Source: Roseovarius nanhaiticus (GTDB lineage Bacteria; Pseudomonadota; Alphaproteobacteria; Rhodobacterales; Rhodobacteraceae). Taken from it: 64,000 nt of DNA. The position numbers were made by a program, and so were the translations under genes. Position 1 is the first letter of the stretch; every line of letters starts with the position of its first letter. A model generated the notes under the pieces. That model did no database searches. It had not been told where the DNA came from and saw nothing but the letters and a program-made list of their open reading frames with translations. The stretch lies in assembly GCF_900156535.1 (NCBI RefSeq), contig NZ_FTNV01000001.1:1426001-1490000 (forward strand), given 5' to 3'. Positions 7,369-14,656 of the stretch are shown in pieces.

Positions 7369-8301
7369 TCATCGGCCCCGCTGTGACGGGTGCCAGAAGG
7401 TCAGCGCCTTTTCCGCCAGCGCGATTGCACCATAGAAGGCGGATCCCGCCAGTGCAGCTACCACGATCTCGGCCCAGACCAGATCCATCGCCAGTTGCCC
7501 GACCGAGATGGAAATGCGGAATCCCATGCCCTTGGTGGGCGAGCCAAAGAATTCTGCCACGATCGCCCCGATCAGCGCCAGTGTCGTAGCGATCTTGAGC
7601 CCGTTGAAAATGAAGGGCAGGGCGGCGGGCAGGCGCAGTTTCAGCAGCGTCTGCCAATAGCTTGCCGCATAGGTGCGCATCAGGTCGCGCTGCATCGCGC
7701 CGGTATCGGCGAGGCCTTGCACCGTGTTCACGAGCATCGGAAAGAATACCATGACGACCACGACCGCGGCCTTCGACTCCCAATCAAAGCCGAACCACAT
7801 GACCAGGATCGGCGCGAGGCCGATGATCGGCAGTGCGGCCATGAAATTGCCGATGGGCAAAAGCCCGCGTTTCAGAAAGTCGAACCGGTCCACCGCGATG
7901 GCCACCAGAAACGCCGCGCCGCACCCCATAACATAGCCGCTCATCGCACCCTTGATGACCGTTTGAACGAAATCCTGCCACAAAAGCCCGGTGGATGCCG
8001 CGAAGGTGATGGCGATATCGCTGGGTGCGGGTAAGAGAACCGGGCTGATGCCAAAGCCGCGCACCGCAATCTGCCACAGCGCCAGCAGCGTGAGGCCGAA
8101 GATCACGGGAACGAGGATGCGCGCCGCCCGCGTGTCCCACCGTGCGAGCCACGCATTGAACCGCCACGCCCCCAGCCAGACGGCCAAAAGGAGCGCGAGC
8201 ACCGGACTGAGCAGCGCGGCACCGATCAGAAGGGCGGCGATCAGCGCCAATTGCGCGGCGAGGCCCAGCCCGCCAGCTGTTCGCGTTCCCTCCATGCTCA
8301 T
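7369..8301 (-). CDS. ABC transporter permease, SsuC/TauC-type
   Basis: This 310-aa inner-membrane permease has about two extra N-terminal hydrophobic segments before the usual BPD_transp_1 core. An EAA-type loop that contacts the ATPase is visible near residues 210-232 (YAASYWQTLLKLRLPAALP). The ATG at 8299-8301 overlaps the stop of the upstream permease as ATGA, indicating translational coupling; an alternative ATG lies two codons in. It pairs with the preceding permease as a heterodimeric channel for the importer whose binding protein follows 32 bp downstream. Confidence 0.85.
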   Translation of the reverse strand: MSMEGTRTAGGLGLAAQLALIAALLIGAALLSPVLALLLAVWLGAWRFNAWLARWDTRAARILVPVIFGLTLLALWQIAVRGFGISPVLLPAPSDIAITFAASTGLLWQDFVQTVIKGAMSGYVMGCGAAFLVAIAVDRFDFLKRGLLPIGNFMAALPIIGLAPILVMWFGFDWESKAAVVVVMVFFPMLVNTVQGLADTGAMQRDLMRTYAASYWQTLLKLRLPAALPFIFNGLKIATTLALIGAIVAEFFGSPTKGMGFRISISVGQLAMDLVWAEIVVAALAGSAFYGAIALAEKALTFWHPSQRGR

Positions 8302-9173
8302 CGCCCCATCCCCATGCGCGCCAGCGCCAGCCGCTGCACCGCGCCGATGATCCCGACAAGGATCGCCGCAAGAAGCGCAGCCATCAAAAGCGCGCTCCAG
8401 ATCTGCACTGTCTGGCCATAATAGCTACCGGCCAAGAGCCGCGCGCCAAGGCCCGCAACCGCACCCGTCGGCAATTCGCCGATGATCGCGCCGACGAGGC
8501 TGGCCGCCATGGCGATCTTGAGCGAGGTAAAGAAATACGGCATCGAAGATGGCAGACGCAGATAGCGGAAGGTTTGCACGCGGCTGGCATTCCACGTGCG
8601 CATCTGATCGAGCTGCATGGCATCGGGGCTTCGCAGGCCCTTGACCATGCCGACGACCACCGGAAAGAACGACAGATACATCGAGATCATGGCCTTGGGC
8701 AGCAGGCCCGAGATGCCGATCGCGTTCAGCACCACGATGATCATCGGCGCGATCGCGATGATCGGCACCGTCTGGCTGGCGATCACCCAAGGCATGACGC
8801 TGCGGTCCATGGTTCGGTTGTGCACGATTCCGACCGCCAGCAGGATACCCAGGCCCGTGCCCAGCAAAAAGCCCAGCATCGTCGCGCTGAACGTGACCCA
8901 AGCGTGGTAGATGAGCGAGCGCTTGGAAAAGCCGCGCCCCTTCAGCACCATCGCGCCCGTCGTGTCCCAGATCTCGACCGCCACTTGATGCGGCGCCGGC
9001 AGCTTGGGCTTGTCCTGGCTCCAGGTGTCGGCAACAAGGTCGCTGGCGCTCAGCTCGATGCCAGCACGCTGCGCTTTGTCATAGGCCCAAGGCGCGTTGA
9101 GCGGGATGGCCGCCACGTACCAAAGCGCAAGGATGGCCGCGACGACAGTGAGGATGGGCCCGGTGTTTCTCAT
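8298..9173 (-). CDS. ABC transporter permease, SsuC/TauC-type (first of pair)
   Basis: This 291-aa permease has an N-terminal membrane anchor, a short extracytoplasmic stretch (about 25-80), and the BPD_transp_1 core with its EAA-type loop (TWNASRVQTFRYLRLPSSMP, about 190-209). ATG 9171-9173 is chosen over an in-frame TTG at 9203 because AGGA lies at suitable distance. The 3' end overlaps the next permease by ATGA. Unlike the other operon junctions, about 200 bp separate it from the upstream ATPase, and this gap is filled with repeated sequence (see 9189-9315). Confidence 0.85.
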   Translation of the reverse strand: MRNTGPILTVVAAILALWYVAAIPLNAPWAYDKAQRAGIELSASDLVADTWSQDKPKLPAPHQVAVEIWDTTGAMVLKGRGFSKRSLIYHAWVTFSATMLGFLLGTGLGILLAVGIVHNRTMDRSVMPWVIASQTVPIIAIAPMIIVVLNAIGISGLLPKAMISMYLSFFPVVVGMVKGLRSPDAMQLDQMRTWNASRVQTFRYLRLPSSMPYFFTSLKIAMAASLVGAIIGELPTGAVAGLGARLLAGSYYGQTVQIWSALLMAALLAAILVGIIGAVQRLALARMGMGR

Positions 9174-9188
9174 GAGGCGGGTCCTGCT

Positions 9189-9209
9189 TTCATTGTTCCG
9201 CAAATACTC
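9189..9209 (-). repeat. 21-bp intergenic element, copy 1 (variant C)
   Basis: On the minus strand this reads GAGTATTTGCG then GAACAATGAA. It is 21 bp like the other copies, with TATTT at positions 4-8 and GAA at the end. With copy 2 it forms an inverted pair (12 bp plus 8 bp paired, 3-nt internal mismatch, loop 9210-9241). Confidence 0.7.
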
Positions 9210-9241
9210 TGCTGGAGCGCCCGCACCGTGCGTCGGTCTTT

Positions 9242-9262
9242 GAGTATTTTAAGAACAATGAA
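9242..9262 (+). repeat. 21-bp intergenic element, copy 2 (variant C)
   Basis: On the plus strand this reads GAGTATTTTAA then GAACAATGAA. It is the inverted partner of copy 1 and lies antisense to the surrounding operon. Confidence 0.7.
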
Positions 9263-9287
9263 AGGAACTGATGGTGTCCTGTCCCCA

Positions 9288-9315
9288 CGGTACAGGCTGG
9301 AGAGTCGATGACCGT
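9288..9315 (-). repeat. 28-bp intergenic repeat, copy 1
   Basis: These 28 bp match 50491-50518 (opposite strand) at 26 positions. The conserved core on the minus strand is CTCTCCAGCCTGTACCG. In both loci an inverted 21-bp element follows within 50 bp. Confidence 0.7.
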
Positions 9316-9374
9316 GAACAGTGAAAGTCCTCGCGGTGTTACGACGACCTGGGGCATGGTGCGGGGCGCCGCGA

Positions 9375-10169
9375 TCACTCATCGCCGTGCCCCGCACGCA
9401 GACCCTCGCGGACGCGGTGGGCGATGTCGATGAATTGCTGGCTGTCGCGGATATCCAGAGGGCGATGCCGCGGGAGGGGGCTGTCGATCACATCCGCGAT
9501 GCGGCCCGGGCGGGGGGACATGACGACGATCTTCGTGCTGAGATAGACCGCCTCGGGGATCGAATGGGTGACGAAGCAGATCGTCTTGCCCGTGCGGTCC
9601 CAGAGCTTCAGTAGCTGCTCGTTCAGGTGATCGCGCACGATCTCGTCCAGCGCGCCGAAAGGTTCGTCCATCAGCAGGATATCCGCATCGAAGGCCAGCG
9701 CGCGCGCGATCGAGGCGCGTTGCTGCATGCCGCCCGAAAGCTGCCAGGGGAATTTCTTTTCGAACCCCGAGAGTTCGACCAGCTCCAACACCTCTGTCGT
9801 GCGGCGGGCCTGCTCGTCCCTGGAATAGCCCATGATTTCCAGCGGCAGGCGGATATTGCCGCCGATGGTGCGCCACGGATAGAGGCCGGCGGCCTGAAAG
9901 ACATAGCCATAAGCTCGGTTGCGCCGCGCCTCCTCGGGTGTGACGCCATTGACGGTAATCGTGCCAGCCGTCTGATGCTCGAGATCGGCCATCACGCGCA
10001 GAAACGTTGTTTTGCCGCAGCCTGAGGGGCCGATGAAGCTGACGAAATCGCCTTGCCTAACGTCAAGCGAGACATCCTTCAGCGCATGAACCGGCCCGTC
10101 ATTTGTCTGGAACGTCAGCGACAGGTTCTCGGCACTGATGATCGTGTCCCTCGGATCCGTATCCTTCAC
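9375..10169 (-). CDS. ABC transporter ATP-binding protein, SsuB/TauB-type
   Basis: This 264-aa ATPase energises the importer. Walker A GPSGCGKTT (47-55), the Q-loop region, signature LSGGMQQR (144-151), Walker B ILLMDEP (164-170) and the H-loop (VTHS) are all intact, so it should be active. The start overlaps the VOC-protein stop as ATGA. It belongs to the class that serves nitrate, sulfonate, taurine and pyrimidine importers. The clustering with dihydropyrimidinase points to a nitrogenous pyrimidine-derived substrate. Confidence 0.9.
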   Translation of the reverse strand: MKDTDPRDTIISAENLSLTFQTNDGPVHALKDVSLDVRQGDFVSFIGPSGCGKTTFLRVMADLEHQTAGTITVNGVTPEEARRNRAYGYVFQAAGLYPWRTIGGNIRLPLEIMGYSRDEQARRTTEVLELVELSGFEKKFPWQLSGGMQQRASIARALAFDADILLMDEPFGALDEIVRDHLNEQLLKLWDRTGKTICFVTHSIPEAVYLSTKIVVMSPRPGRIADVIDSPLPRHRPLDIRDSQQFIDIAHRVREGLRAGHGDE

Positions 10170-10585
10170 GCGTCAAACCCCCAGAGCTTGGCTTCGGCAA
10201 ATTCGACCGAGTTCCGTGCCGGGTCGCGCACATAGATCGAGCGCGCGCCATTCGGCCATTCGAAGTCCGCTTCGATCTCGACATTTCGGGCGGCGAAATG
10301 GGCCGCCCATGCATCGAGATCGTCGGGACCGGCGCGAAAACAGACATGGCCCTCGCCCTTGGCACCATGGGGCGGGACGGGAAATTTGCCGCTGCTGTCC
10401 TGCGTCGCCTCCGGATCGAAGAGGAGGATCATGGATGTCTTGCAGCGCAGGAAAATGTGCCGGCCATCGACGCGAACCTCTTCCTCGAGGCCAATGATAT
10501 CCTTGTAGAAAACGGCCGTCTCCTCGAGGTTTTCGGCATAGAGCGCCGTTTCCAGCACGGCTTCGGGGGGCTGGGGCATGGCCAT
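10166..10585 (-). CDS. VOC-superfamily (glyoxalase/dioxygenase fold) protein
   Basis: This 139-aa single-domain VOC protein has the two beta-alpha-beta-beta-beta modules recognisable from LETALYAENLEETAVFYKD near the N-terminus and SIYVRDPARNSVEFAEAKLW at the C-terminus. His/Glu residues typical of the metal site are present (for example GHVCF and SVEFAE). It sits between dihydropyrimidinase (7 bp upstream) and the ATPase (ATGA overlap), so it is co-translated with a pyrimidine-degradation and transport operon. VOC proteins catalyse varied isomerisations and dioxygenations; the reaction here is unknown. A second start lies two codons in. Confidence 0.8.
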   Translation of the reverse strand: MAMPQPPEAVLETALYAENLEETAVFYKDIIGLEEEVRVDGRHIFLRCKTSMILLFDPEATQDSSGKFPVPPHGAKGEGHVCFRAGPDDLDAWAAHFAARNVEIEADFEWPNGARSIYVRDPARNSVEFAEAKLWGFDA

Positions 10586-10592
10586 CTGAGGT

Positions 10593-12056
10593 TCAGATCC
10601 CCGCCGGAATGTTCAGCGGATCGCGCTGGATCATCTTGGGCGCGTTGAGCGCCTTCCACTTGCTGAGCGCGCTATGCGCCGAGGGAAACGCCGGGCGCGG
10701 CACGAAACGTCCGCGGCCCGGTTGGGGCTGCGAATTCTGGCCCCAGGCCCAGATCACCTCACCGCGGCTGAGCGTGTAGCGGCTGTTGGCCGTCACTTCG
10801 AAGCCCTCGAAAACGTTGTAATCGAGGATCGAATGGTGATTGGCGGGGCTGATCGTCTTGGTGATCTTGGGATCCCACACCACGATATCGGCATCCGCTC
10901 CTTCGACGATCGCTCCCTTTTTTGGGTATATATTCAGGATCTTGGCGACGTTTGTTGATGTAACGGCGACAAACTCGTTCGGCGTCAGTCGGCCCGTCTC
11001 GACACCCGTGGTCCAGAGGACCGGCAAGCGCTCCTCCAGACCGTTGGAGCCGTTGGGGATAATGCGGAAATCGTCGCGACCCGCGCGTTTCTGCTCGGTC
11101 GAGAAGGCGGCATGATCTGTGGCGACAACCTGCAATGATCCCGCCTGAAGCCCGGCCCAGAGCGAATTCTGGTGCTCCTTGTTGCGGAACGGGGGCGACA
11201 TGACCCGCCGCGCGGCATGGTCCCAATCCTTGTTGAAATACTCGCTCTCGTCGAGCGTCAGGAACTGCACCAGCGGCTCGCCATAAACGCGCATGCCCTT
11301 CTGGCGTGCGCGCCGGATCGCTTCGTGGGCCTGCTCACAGCTCACATGTACGATATAAAGCGGCACGCCCGCAGCATCGGCGATGCAGATGGCGCGGTTC
11401 GCCGCCTCGCCCTCGAATTCCGGGGGGCGGCTATATGCATGCCCCTCGGGGCCGGTGATGCCCTGATCAAAGTATTTCTGCTGCATCTCGGCCACCAGGT
11501 CGCCGTTCTCGGCATGGACCATCGGCAGCGCGCCCAGCTCGGCGCAGCGTTTGAACGAGGCGAACATCTCGTCATCCTCGATCATCAGCGCGCCCTTGTA
11601 GGCCATGAAATGCTTGAAGGAATTGACGCCCATGTCGACGGCGTCCTTCATCTCGTTGAAGACATTCTCGTCCCAGCCGGTGATCGCCATGTGATAGCCG
11701 ATATCGCTGCAGATCTGCGGCGCGGATTTGCGGTGCCACTCGTTGATCGCATTCTTGATGCTGCCATCGGCGCCGGGCAGGCAGAAATCGACCAGCATCG
11801 TGGTGCCGCCGCAGGCCGCAGCCCAGGTGCCGGTCTCGAATGTTTCCGCCGCTGTCGTGCCCATGAACGGCATTTCCAGATGCGTATGCGGGTCGATCCC
11901 GCCGGGAATGACATAGGCGCCCGAGGCGTCGATAACCTCGTCGCCCTTCAGGTCCTCGCCGATCTGCTTGATCGTCTCGCCTTCGATCAGCACATCGGCC
12001 TTCCACGTGCGGTCGGCGGTGCAAACGGTGCCGCCCTTGATGACTTTGGTGGTCAT
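10593..12056 (-). CDS. hydA: Dihydropyrimidinase
   Basis: HydA hydrolyses 5,6-dihydrouracil or dihydrothymine to the N-carbamoyl beta-amino acid, step two of reductive pyrimidine catabolism. The 487-aa product shows the binuclear-metal amidohydrolase set: HTH (57-59), the MAYK lysine (about 154) expected to be carbamylated, HAENGD (His181), HVSC (His237) and TDH (Asp314). Length and motifs fit dihydropyrimidinase/D-hydantoinase. ATG at 12054-12056 follows AAGGGAGAAAC. It lies downstream of the N-carbamoyl hydrolase gene across a 106-bp gap containing hairpins and a 21-bp repeat, and 7 bp before the VOC gene. Confidence 0.92.
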   Translation of the reverse strand: MTTKVIKGGTVCTADRTWKADVLIEGETIKQIGEDLKGDEVIDASGAYVIPGGIDPHTHLEMPFMGTTAAETFETGTWAAACGGTTMLVDFCLPGADGSIKNAINEWHRKSAPQICSDIGYHMAITGWDENVFNEMKDAVDMGVNSFKHFMAYKGALMIEDDEMFASFKRCAELGALPMVHAENGDLVAEMQQKYFDQGITGPEGHAYSRPPEFEGEAANRAICIADAAGVPLYIVHVSCEQAHEAIRRARQKGMRVYGEPLVQFLTLDESEYFNKDWDHAARRVMSPPFRNKEHQNSLWAGLQAGSLQVVATDHAAFSTEQKRAGRDDFRIIPNGSNGLEERLPVLWTTGVETGRLTPNEFVAVTSTNVAKILNIYPKKGAIVEGADADIVVWDPKITKTISPANHHSILDYNVFEGFEVTANSRYTLSRGEVIWAWGQNSQPQPGRGRFVPRPAFPSAHSALSKWKALNAPKMIQRDPLNIPAGI

Positions 12057-12087
12057 GATGTTTCTCCCTTGATCGCGTCTCGGCTTT

Positions 12088-12108
12088 TTCTTCTTGCTTT
12101 AAATATCC
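12088..12108 (-). repeat. 21-bp intergenic element, copy 3 (variant B)
   Basis: On the minus strand this reads GGATATTTAAAG then CAAGAAGAA. It is in sense orientation 54 nt downstream of the N-carbamoyl hydrolase stop, preceded by CCTCCCCCG. Confidence 0.6.
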
Positions 12109-12117
12109 CGGGGGAGG

Positions 12118-12144
12118 CACTGAATTTTCGTAGAAAATTCAGTG
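12118..12144. repeat. Perfect AT-rich extragenic palindrome
   Basis: A 12-bp perfect stem (CACTGAATTTTC at 12118-12129 and GAAAATTCAGTG at 12133-12144) has a 3-nt loop. It looks like a repetitive-extragenic-palindrome type element; only one copy is in this window. Confidence 0.6.
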
Positions 12145-12145
12145 T

Positions 12146-12161
12146 TGGGGGCTGGCCCCCA
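12146..12161. other. GC-rich dyad directly behind the hydrolase gene
   Basis: TGGGGGC (12146-12152) and GCCCCCA (12155-12161) form a tight inverted repeat that ends one base from the stop codon at 12163. With the adjacent palindrome it makes a double hairpin inside the operon, possibly an attenuator or mRNA stabiliser. Confidence 0.45.
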
Positions 12162-12162
12162 G

Positions 12163-13425
12163 CTACCCCTCGACCCCCGCTGTCTCCACCACGGCGTGCA
12201 ACAGCACATCGGCTCCGGCGCGGGCCCATTCCATTGTGATTTCCTCGGCCTCGTTATGGCTAAGGCCATCGACGCAGGGGCACATGACCATCGCGGTGGG
12301 CGCGACGCGGTTGATCCAGCAGGCGTCGTGGCCCGCGCCCGAGATCACATCCTGATGCGAATAGCCCAGGCGCTCGGCGGCGGAGCGGATGGCGGTGACG
12401 CATCCCTTGTCGAACTCGACCGGATCGAACCCGCCGACCTTTTCGAAGCTGACGTCGAGCTCCATCTCGTCGCAAATCGCTTTCGCAGCCTCCTTCATCT
12501 CGCCGACCATCTTGGCGAGCACGTCGATATCGGGCGAGCGGAAATCGACGGTGAAGACGGCCTTGCCGGGGATCACGTTGCGCGAATTGGGATAGACCTC
12601 GAGCGCGCCAACAGCGCCCACGGCACTGGGGCCGTGGGCGAGGGCGATCTCGTCCACCTTCTCCAGCACCCGCGCCATGCCCAGACCCGCATTGCGCCGC
12701 ATCGGCATAGGAGTGGAGCCGGTATGCGCGTCCTTGCCCGTGATGGTCACTTCGGTCCAATCAAGGCCCTGGCCATGTGTTACGACGCCGATATCCTTGC
12801 CTTCGGCCTCCAGAATGGGTCCTTGCTCGATATGCAGCTCGAAAAAGGCCTTCATCTTGCGTTCGCCCACGGGCTCGTCGCCCTCCCAGCCGATGCGTTT
12901 CAGCTCATCGCCGAAACGCTTGCCGTCGCGGTCCGTGCGCTCCTTGGCCCAGTCTTCATCATGCAGCCCGGCAAAGACGCCCGAAGACAGCATGGCGGGT
13001 GCAAAACGCGTGCCTTCCTCGTTGGTCCAGTTGGTGACGACGATGGGGTGCTTTGTCTTGATGTCGAGATCGTTCAGCGTGCGCACCAGCTCCAGTCCCG
13101 CCAGCACCCCCAGAACGCCATCGTATTTGCCACCCGTCGGCTGCGTATCCAGATGCGAGCCGACATAGACGGGCAGGGCGTCCGGATCGCTGCCCGCGCG
13201 GGTGGCGAACATATTGCCCATCGTGTCGAGCCCCATCGTGCAGCCGGCATCTTCACACCATTTCTGGAACATCGCGCGGCCTTCGGCATCTGCATCGGTC
13301 AGCGTCTGGCGATTATTGCCGCCCGCCACTCCGGGACCGATCTTGGCCATCTCCATCAGGCTATCCCACAGCCGCTCGCCGTTGATCTTGAGGTTCTGTC
13401 CCGGTGCGGTCGTGGAGGCGGTCAT
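12163..13425 (-). CDS. M20-family N-carbamoyl-beta-amino-acid amidohydrolase (hydantoinase/carbamoylase family)
   Basis: This 420-aa Zn-dependent hydrolase of the beta-ureidopropionase/allantoate amidohydrolase group is inferred to cut N-carbamoyl-beta-alanine to beta-alanine, CO2 and ammonia, the last step of the reductive pathway. The metal ligands are visible: His91 and Asp102 in VGSHLDTQPTGGKYDG, the acidic pair in TNEEGTRF (Glu136/137), and HIEQGP (His198). ATG 13423-13425 is chosen because AGAAAGGGAC precedes it; the longer open frame runs through the promoter. It is first in the seven-gene operon and divergent from rutR, with a RutR-like palindrome 38 bp upstream. Confidence 0.85.
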   Translation of the reverse strand: MTASTTAPGQNLKINGERLWDSLMEMAKIGPGVAGGNNRQTLTDADAEGRAMFQKWCEDAGCTMGLDTMGNMFATRAGSDPDALPVYVGSHLDTQPTGGKYDGVLGVLAGLELVRTLNDLDIKTKHPIVVTNWTNEEGTRFAPAMLSSGVFAGLHDEDWAKERTDRDGKRFGDELKRIGWEGDEPVGERKMKAFFELHIEQGPILEAEGKDIGVVTHGQGLDWTEVTITGKDAHTGSTPMPMRRNAGLGMARVLEKVDEIALAHGPSAVGAVGALEVYPNSRNVIPGKAVFTVDFRSPDIDVLAKMVGEMKEAAKAICDEMELDVSFEKVGGFDPVEFDKGCVTAIRSAAERLGYSHQDVISGAGHDACWINRVAPTAMVMCPCVDGLSHNEAEEITMEWARAGADVLLHAVVETAGVEG

Positions 13426-13462
13426 GATAGTCCCTTTCTGCTGCGGTGCGGGCCGCGGTCTT

Positions 13463-13478
13463 TTTACCTTTTGGTCAA
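13463..13478. promoter_or_regulatory. Predicted RutR operator upstream of the pyrimidine operon
   Basis: TTTACCTTTTGGTCAA matches the E. coli RutR consensus TTGACCAnnTGGTCAA at 12 of the 14 specified positions, with the right half (TGGTCAA) perfect. It lies 37 bp before the hydrolase ATG and 105 bp before rutR, so one site could control the catabolic operon and rutR itself. The family consensus is established knowledge; the site itself is a prediction. Confidence 0.65.
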
Positions 13479-13583
13479 CTAAACGATTGCGGAGCGGGCC
13501 TTGGCTGTCAAGAATAGTGTTGGGCGATCGGCGCGCTGGCAGCCCATGGATTGGATAACTCGCATCAAAGCCAAGGGGCCGCC

Positions 13584-14210
13584 ATGACCGAGCCGTTGAA
13601 ATCACCCGCGCCCAGCCGGATCCAGCGCCGCAACCGCGCGCGAATCCTGGAGGCGGCGCTGGATGTTTTCGCGCAGCATGGCTATCGCGGCGCAACGCTG
13701 GATCAGATTGCCGAGAGCGCGGGACTAAGCAAGCCGAATATCCTTTATTATTTTGCCGGCAAGGAAGAGATCCATGTCACCTTGCTGCACCAGCTTATGG
13801 ATAATTGGCTGGAGCCTTTGCGCCAGCTCGATCCCGATGGCTCCCCCTTGGAAGAGCTTTTGACCTATGTGCGCCGCAAGCTGGAAATGAGTCAGGCCTT
13901 CCCGCGCGAAAGCCGCCTCTTTGCCAACGAGATATTGCAGGGCGCGCCGCGCATCGCGCCCTTGCTGGAGGCCGAGTTGAAGCCGCTCTTCGACGGTGCC
14001 GCCGCGCTGATTGACCGCTGGGCCGGGGCGGGCGCCATCGCACAGGTCGACGGGCGGCACCTGATCTTTTCCATTTGGGCCACAACGCAGCATTACGCGG
14101 ATTTCGAGGCGCAGATCGCCAAGTTGATGGGGCCGGATGCCCCGCGCGAGGGGGCGGCAGAGTTTCTGAACGGCCTTTATACAAGGGCGTTGGCGCCGGA
14201 TCAGAGTTGA
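13584..14210 (+). CDS. rutR: TetR-family regulator of pyrimidine catabolism, RutR homologue
   Basis: This 208-aa TetR-family regulator has an N-terminal helix-turn-helix (about 15-62: ILEAALDVFAQHGYRGATLD then IAESAGLSKPNILYYF). Its ligand domain matches E. coli RutR closely in the stretch HLIFSIWATTQHYADF (about 153-168). RutR is a uracil/thymine-responsive repressor of pyrimidine use. The ATG at 13584 follows AAGGGG and is preferred over an in-frame TTG at 13551. It is divergent from the dihydropyrimidinase operon, with a near-consensus RutR site between them. Confidence 0.88.
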   Translation: MTEPLKSPAPSRIQRRNRARILEAALDVFAQHGYRGATLDQIAESAGLSKPNILYYFAGKEEIHVTLLHQLMDNWLEPLRQLDPDGSPLEELLTYVRRKLEMSQAFPRESRLFANEILQGAPRIAPLLEAELKPLFDGAAALIDRWAGAGAIAQVDGRHLIFSIWATTQHYADFEAQIAKLMGPDAPREGAAEFLNGLYTRALAPDQS

Positions 14211-14233
14211 TGCGGCATTAAGCATCCGGTGCA

Positions 14234-14611
14234 ATGCCGCTGGCAGGCTGGCGGGTGTGGCGTGTATCCTCGGACCTGGGTGGTGGCCTGGGAGTGGGCC
14301 TGATGAGGGGTTATTATTATCGCGATTTCGGTGTCGAACATGGGGCCGAAGATGAAAAGGTGCAGGCGCGCTTGCGCCTCGATCAGATGCGCCGGGCGTT
14401 GCGCGAGGCCTCTGGCGTGTGTCGTGGCGCGCCGCCTGACGCGGCGGAGCCTGCGCCGGTCACAGGGCAGATACTGGAGGATGGCGATCCAGCCGGAGAG
14501 GGCGCGCGCGTCATTGACGGTGATGCTCTGGACGGCGAGAGGCAAGCCGCTTCCGTCTGGAGCAATGTCAAACTGAAACCTGAAACAATGCGTCGGCCCA
14601 AGCGCCGCTAG
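14234..14611 (+). CDS. Hypothetical protein, doubtful
   Basis: A 125-codon open frame fills most of the 446 bp between rutR and preA; a shorter start is the ATG at 14303 (MRGYYYRDFG). The central part is Arg/Ala-rich and probably helical. The segment ARVIDGDAL faintly recalls the VIDGDTL motif of thermonucleases, but the surrounding residues do not follow that family. No convincing ribosome-binding site is seen. It may be a real Rhodobacteraceae-specific gene or non-coding. Confidence 0.35.
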   Translation: MPLAGWRVWRVSSDLGGGLGVGLMRGYYYRDFGVEHGAEDEKVQARLRLDQMRRALREASGVCRGAPPDAAEPAPVTGQILEDGDPAGEGARVIDGDALDGERQAASVWSNVKLKPETMRRPKRR

Positions 14612-14620
14612 GCGGTATAG

Positions 14621-14650
14621 CCCCCGCAGCGGGACGTCCCGCGACGGGGG
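14621..14650. terminator. Long palindrome between the hypothetical gene and preA
   Basis: A 30-bp inverted repeat (CCCCCG and CGGGGG outer arms, GCGGGAC/GTCCCGC inner arms, one 2x2 mismatch) lies 6 bp past the preA stop codon. It would act as a terminator for both strands, although no T-run follows. Confidence 0.5.
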
Positions 14651-14656
14651 TGATGC

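Larger units (their letters stand above)
9170..9397 (-). other. Possible 75-codon ORF bridging the ATPase and permease genes
   Basis: An open frame starts inside the end of the ATPase gene (ATG 9395-9397) and stops at 9170, overlapping the permease start as ATGA. It contains FTVHGHRLSSLYR, which recurs as FTLDGHRLSSLYR in a 63-codon open frame at 50367-50558. Within the shared part most base differences fall at third codon positions. It also runs through two copies of the 21-bp repeat. No good ribosome-binding site was identified. It may be coding, a relic, or a nucleotide repeat that merely reads open. Confidence 0.25.

Noticed and set aside
14234..14611. Thermonuclease (SNase) relic suggested by ARVIDGDAL
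   Set aside because: The short motif is isolated; the downstream Arg/Asp/Glu pattern of the nuclease is missing.
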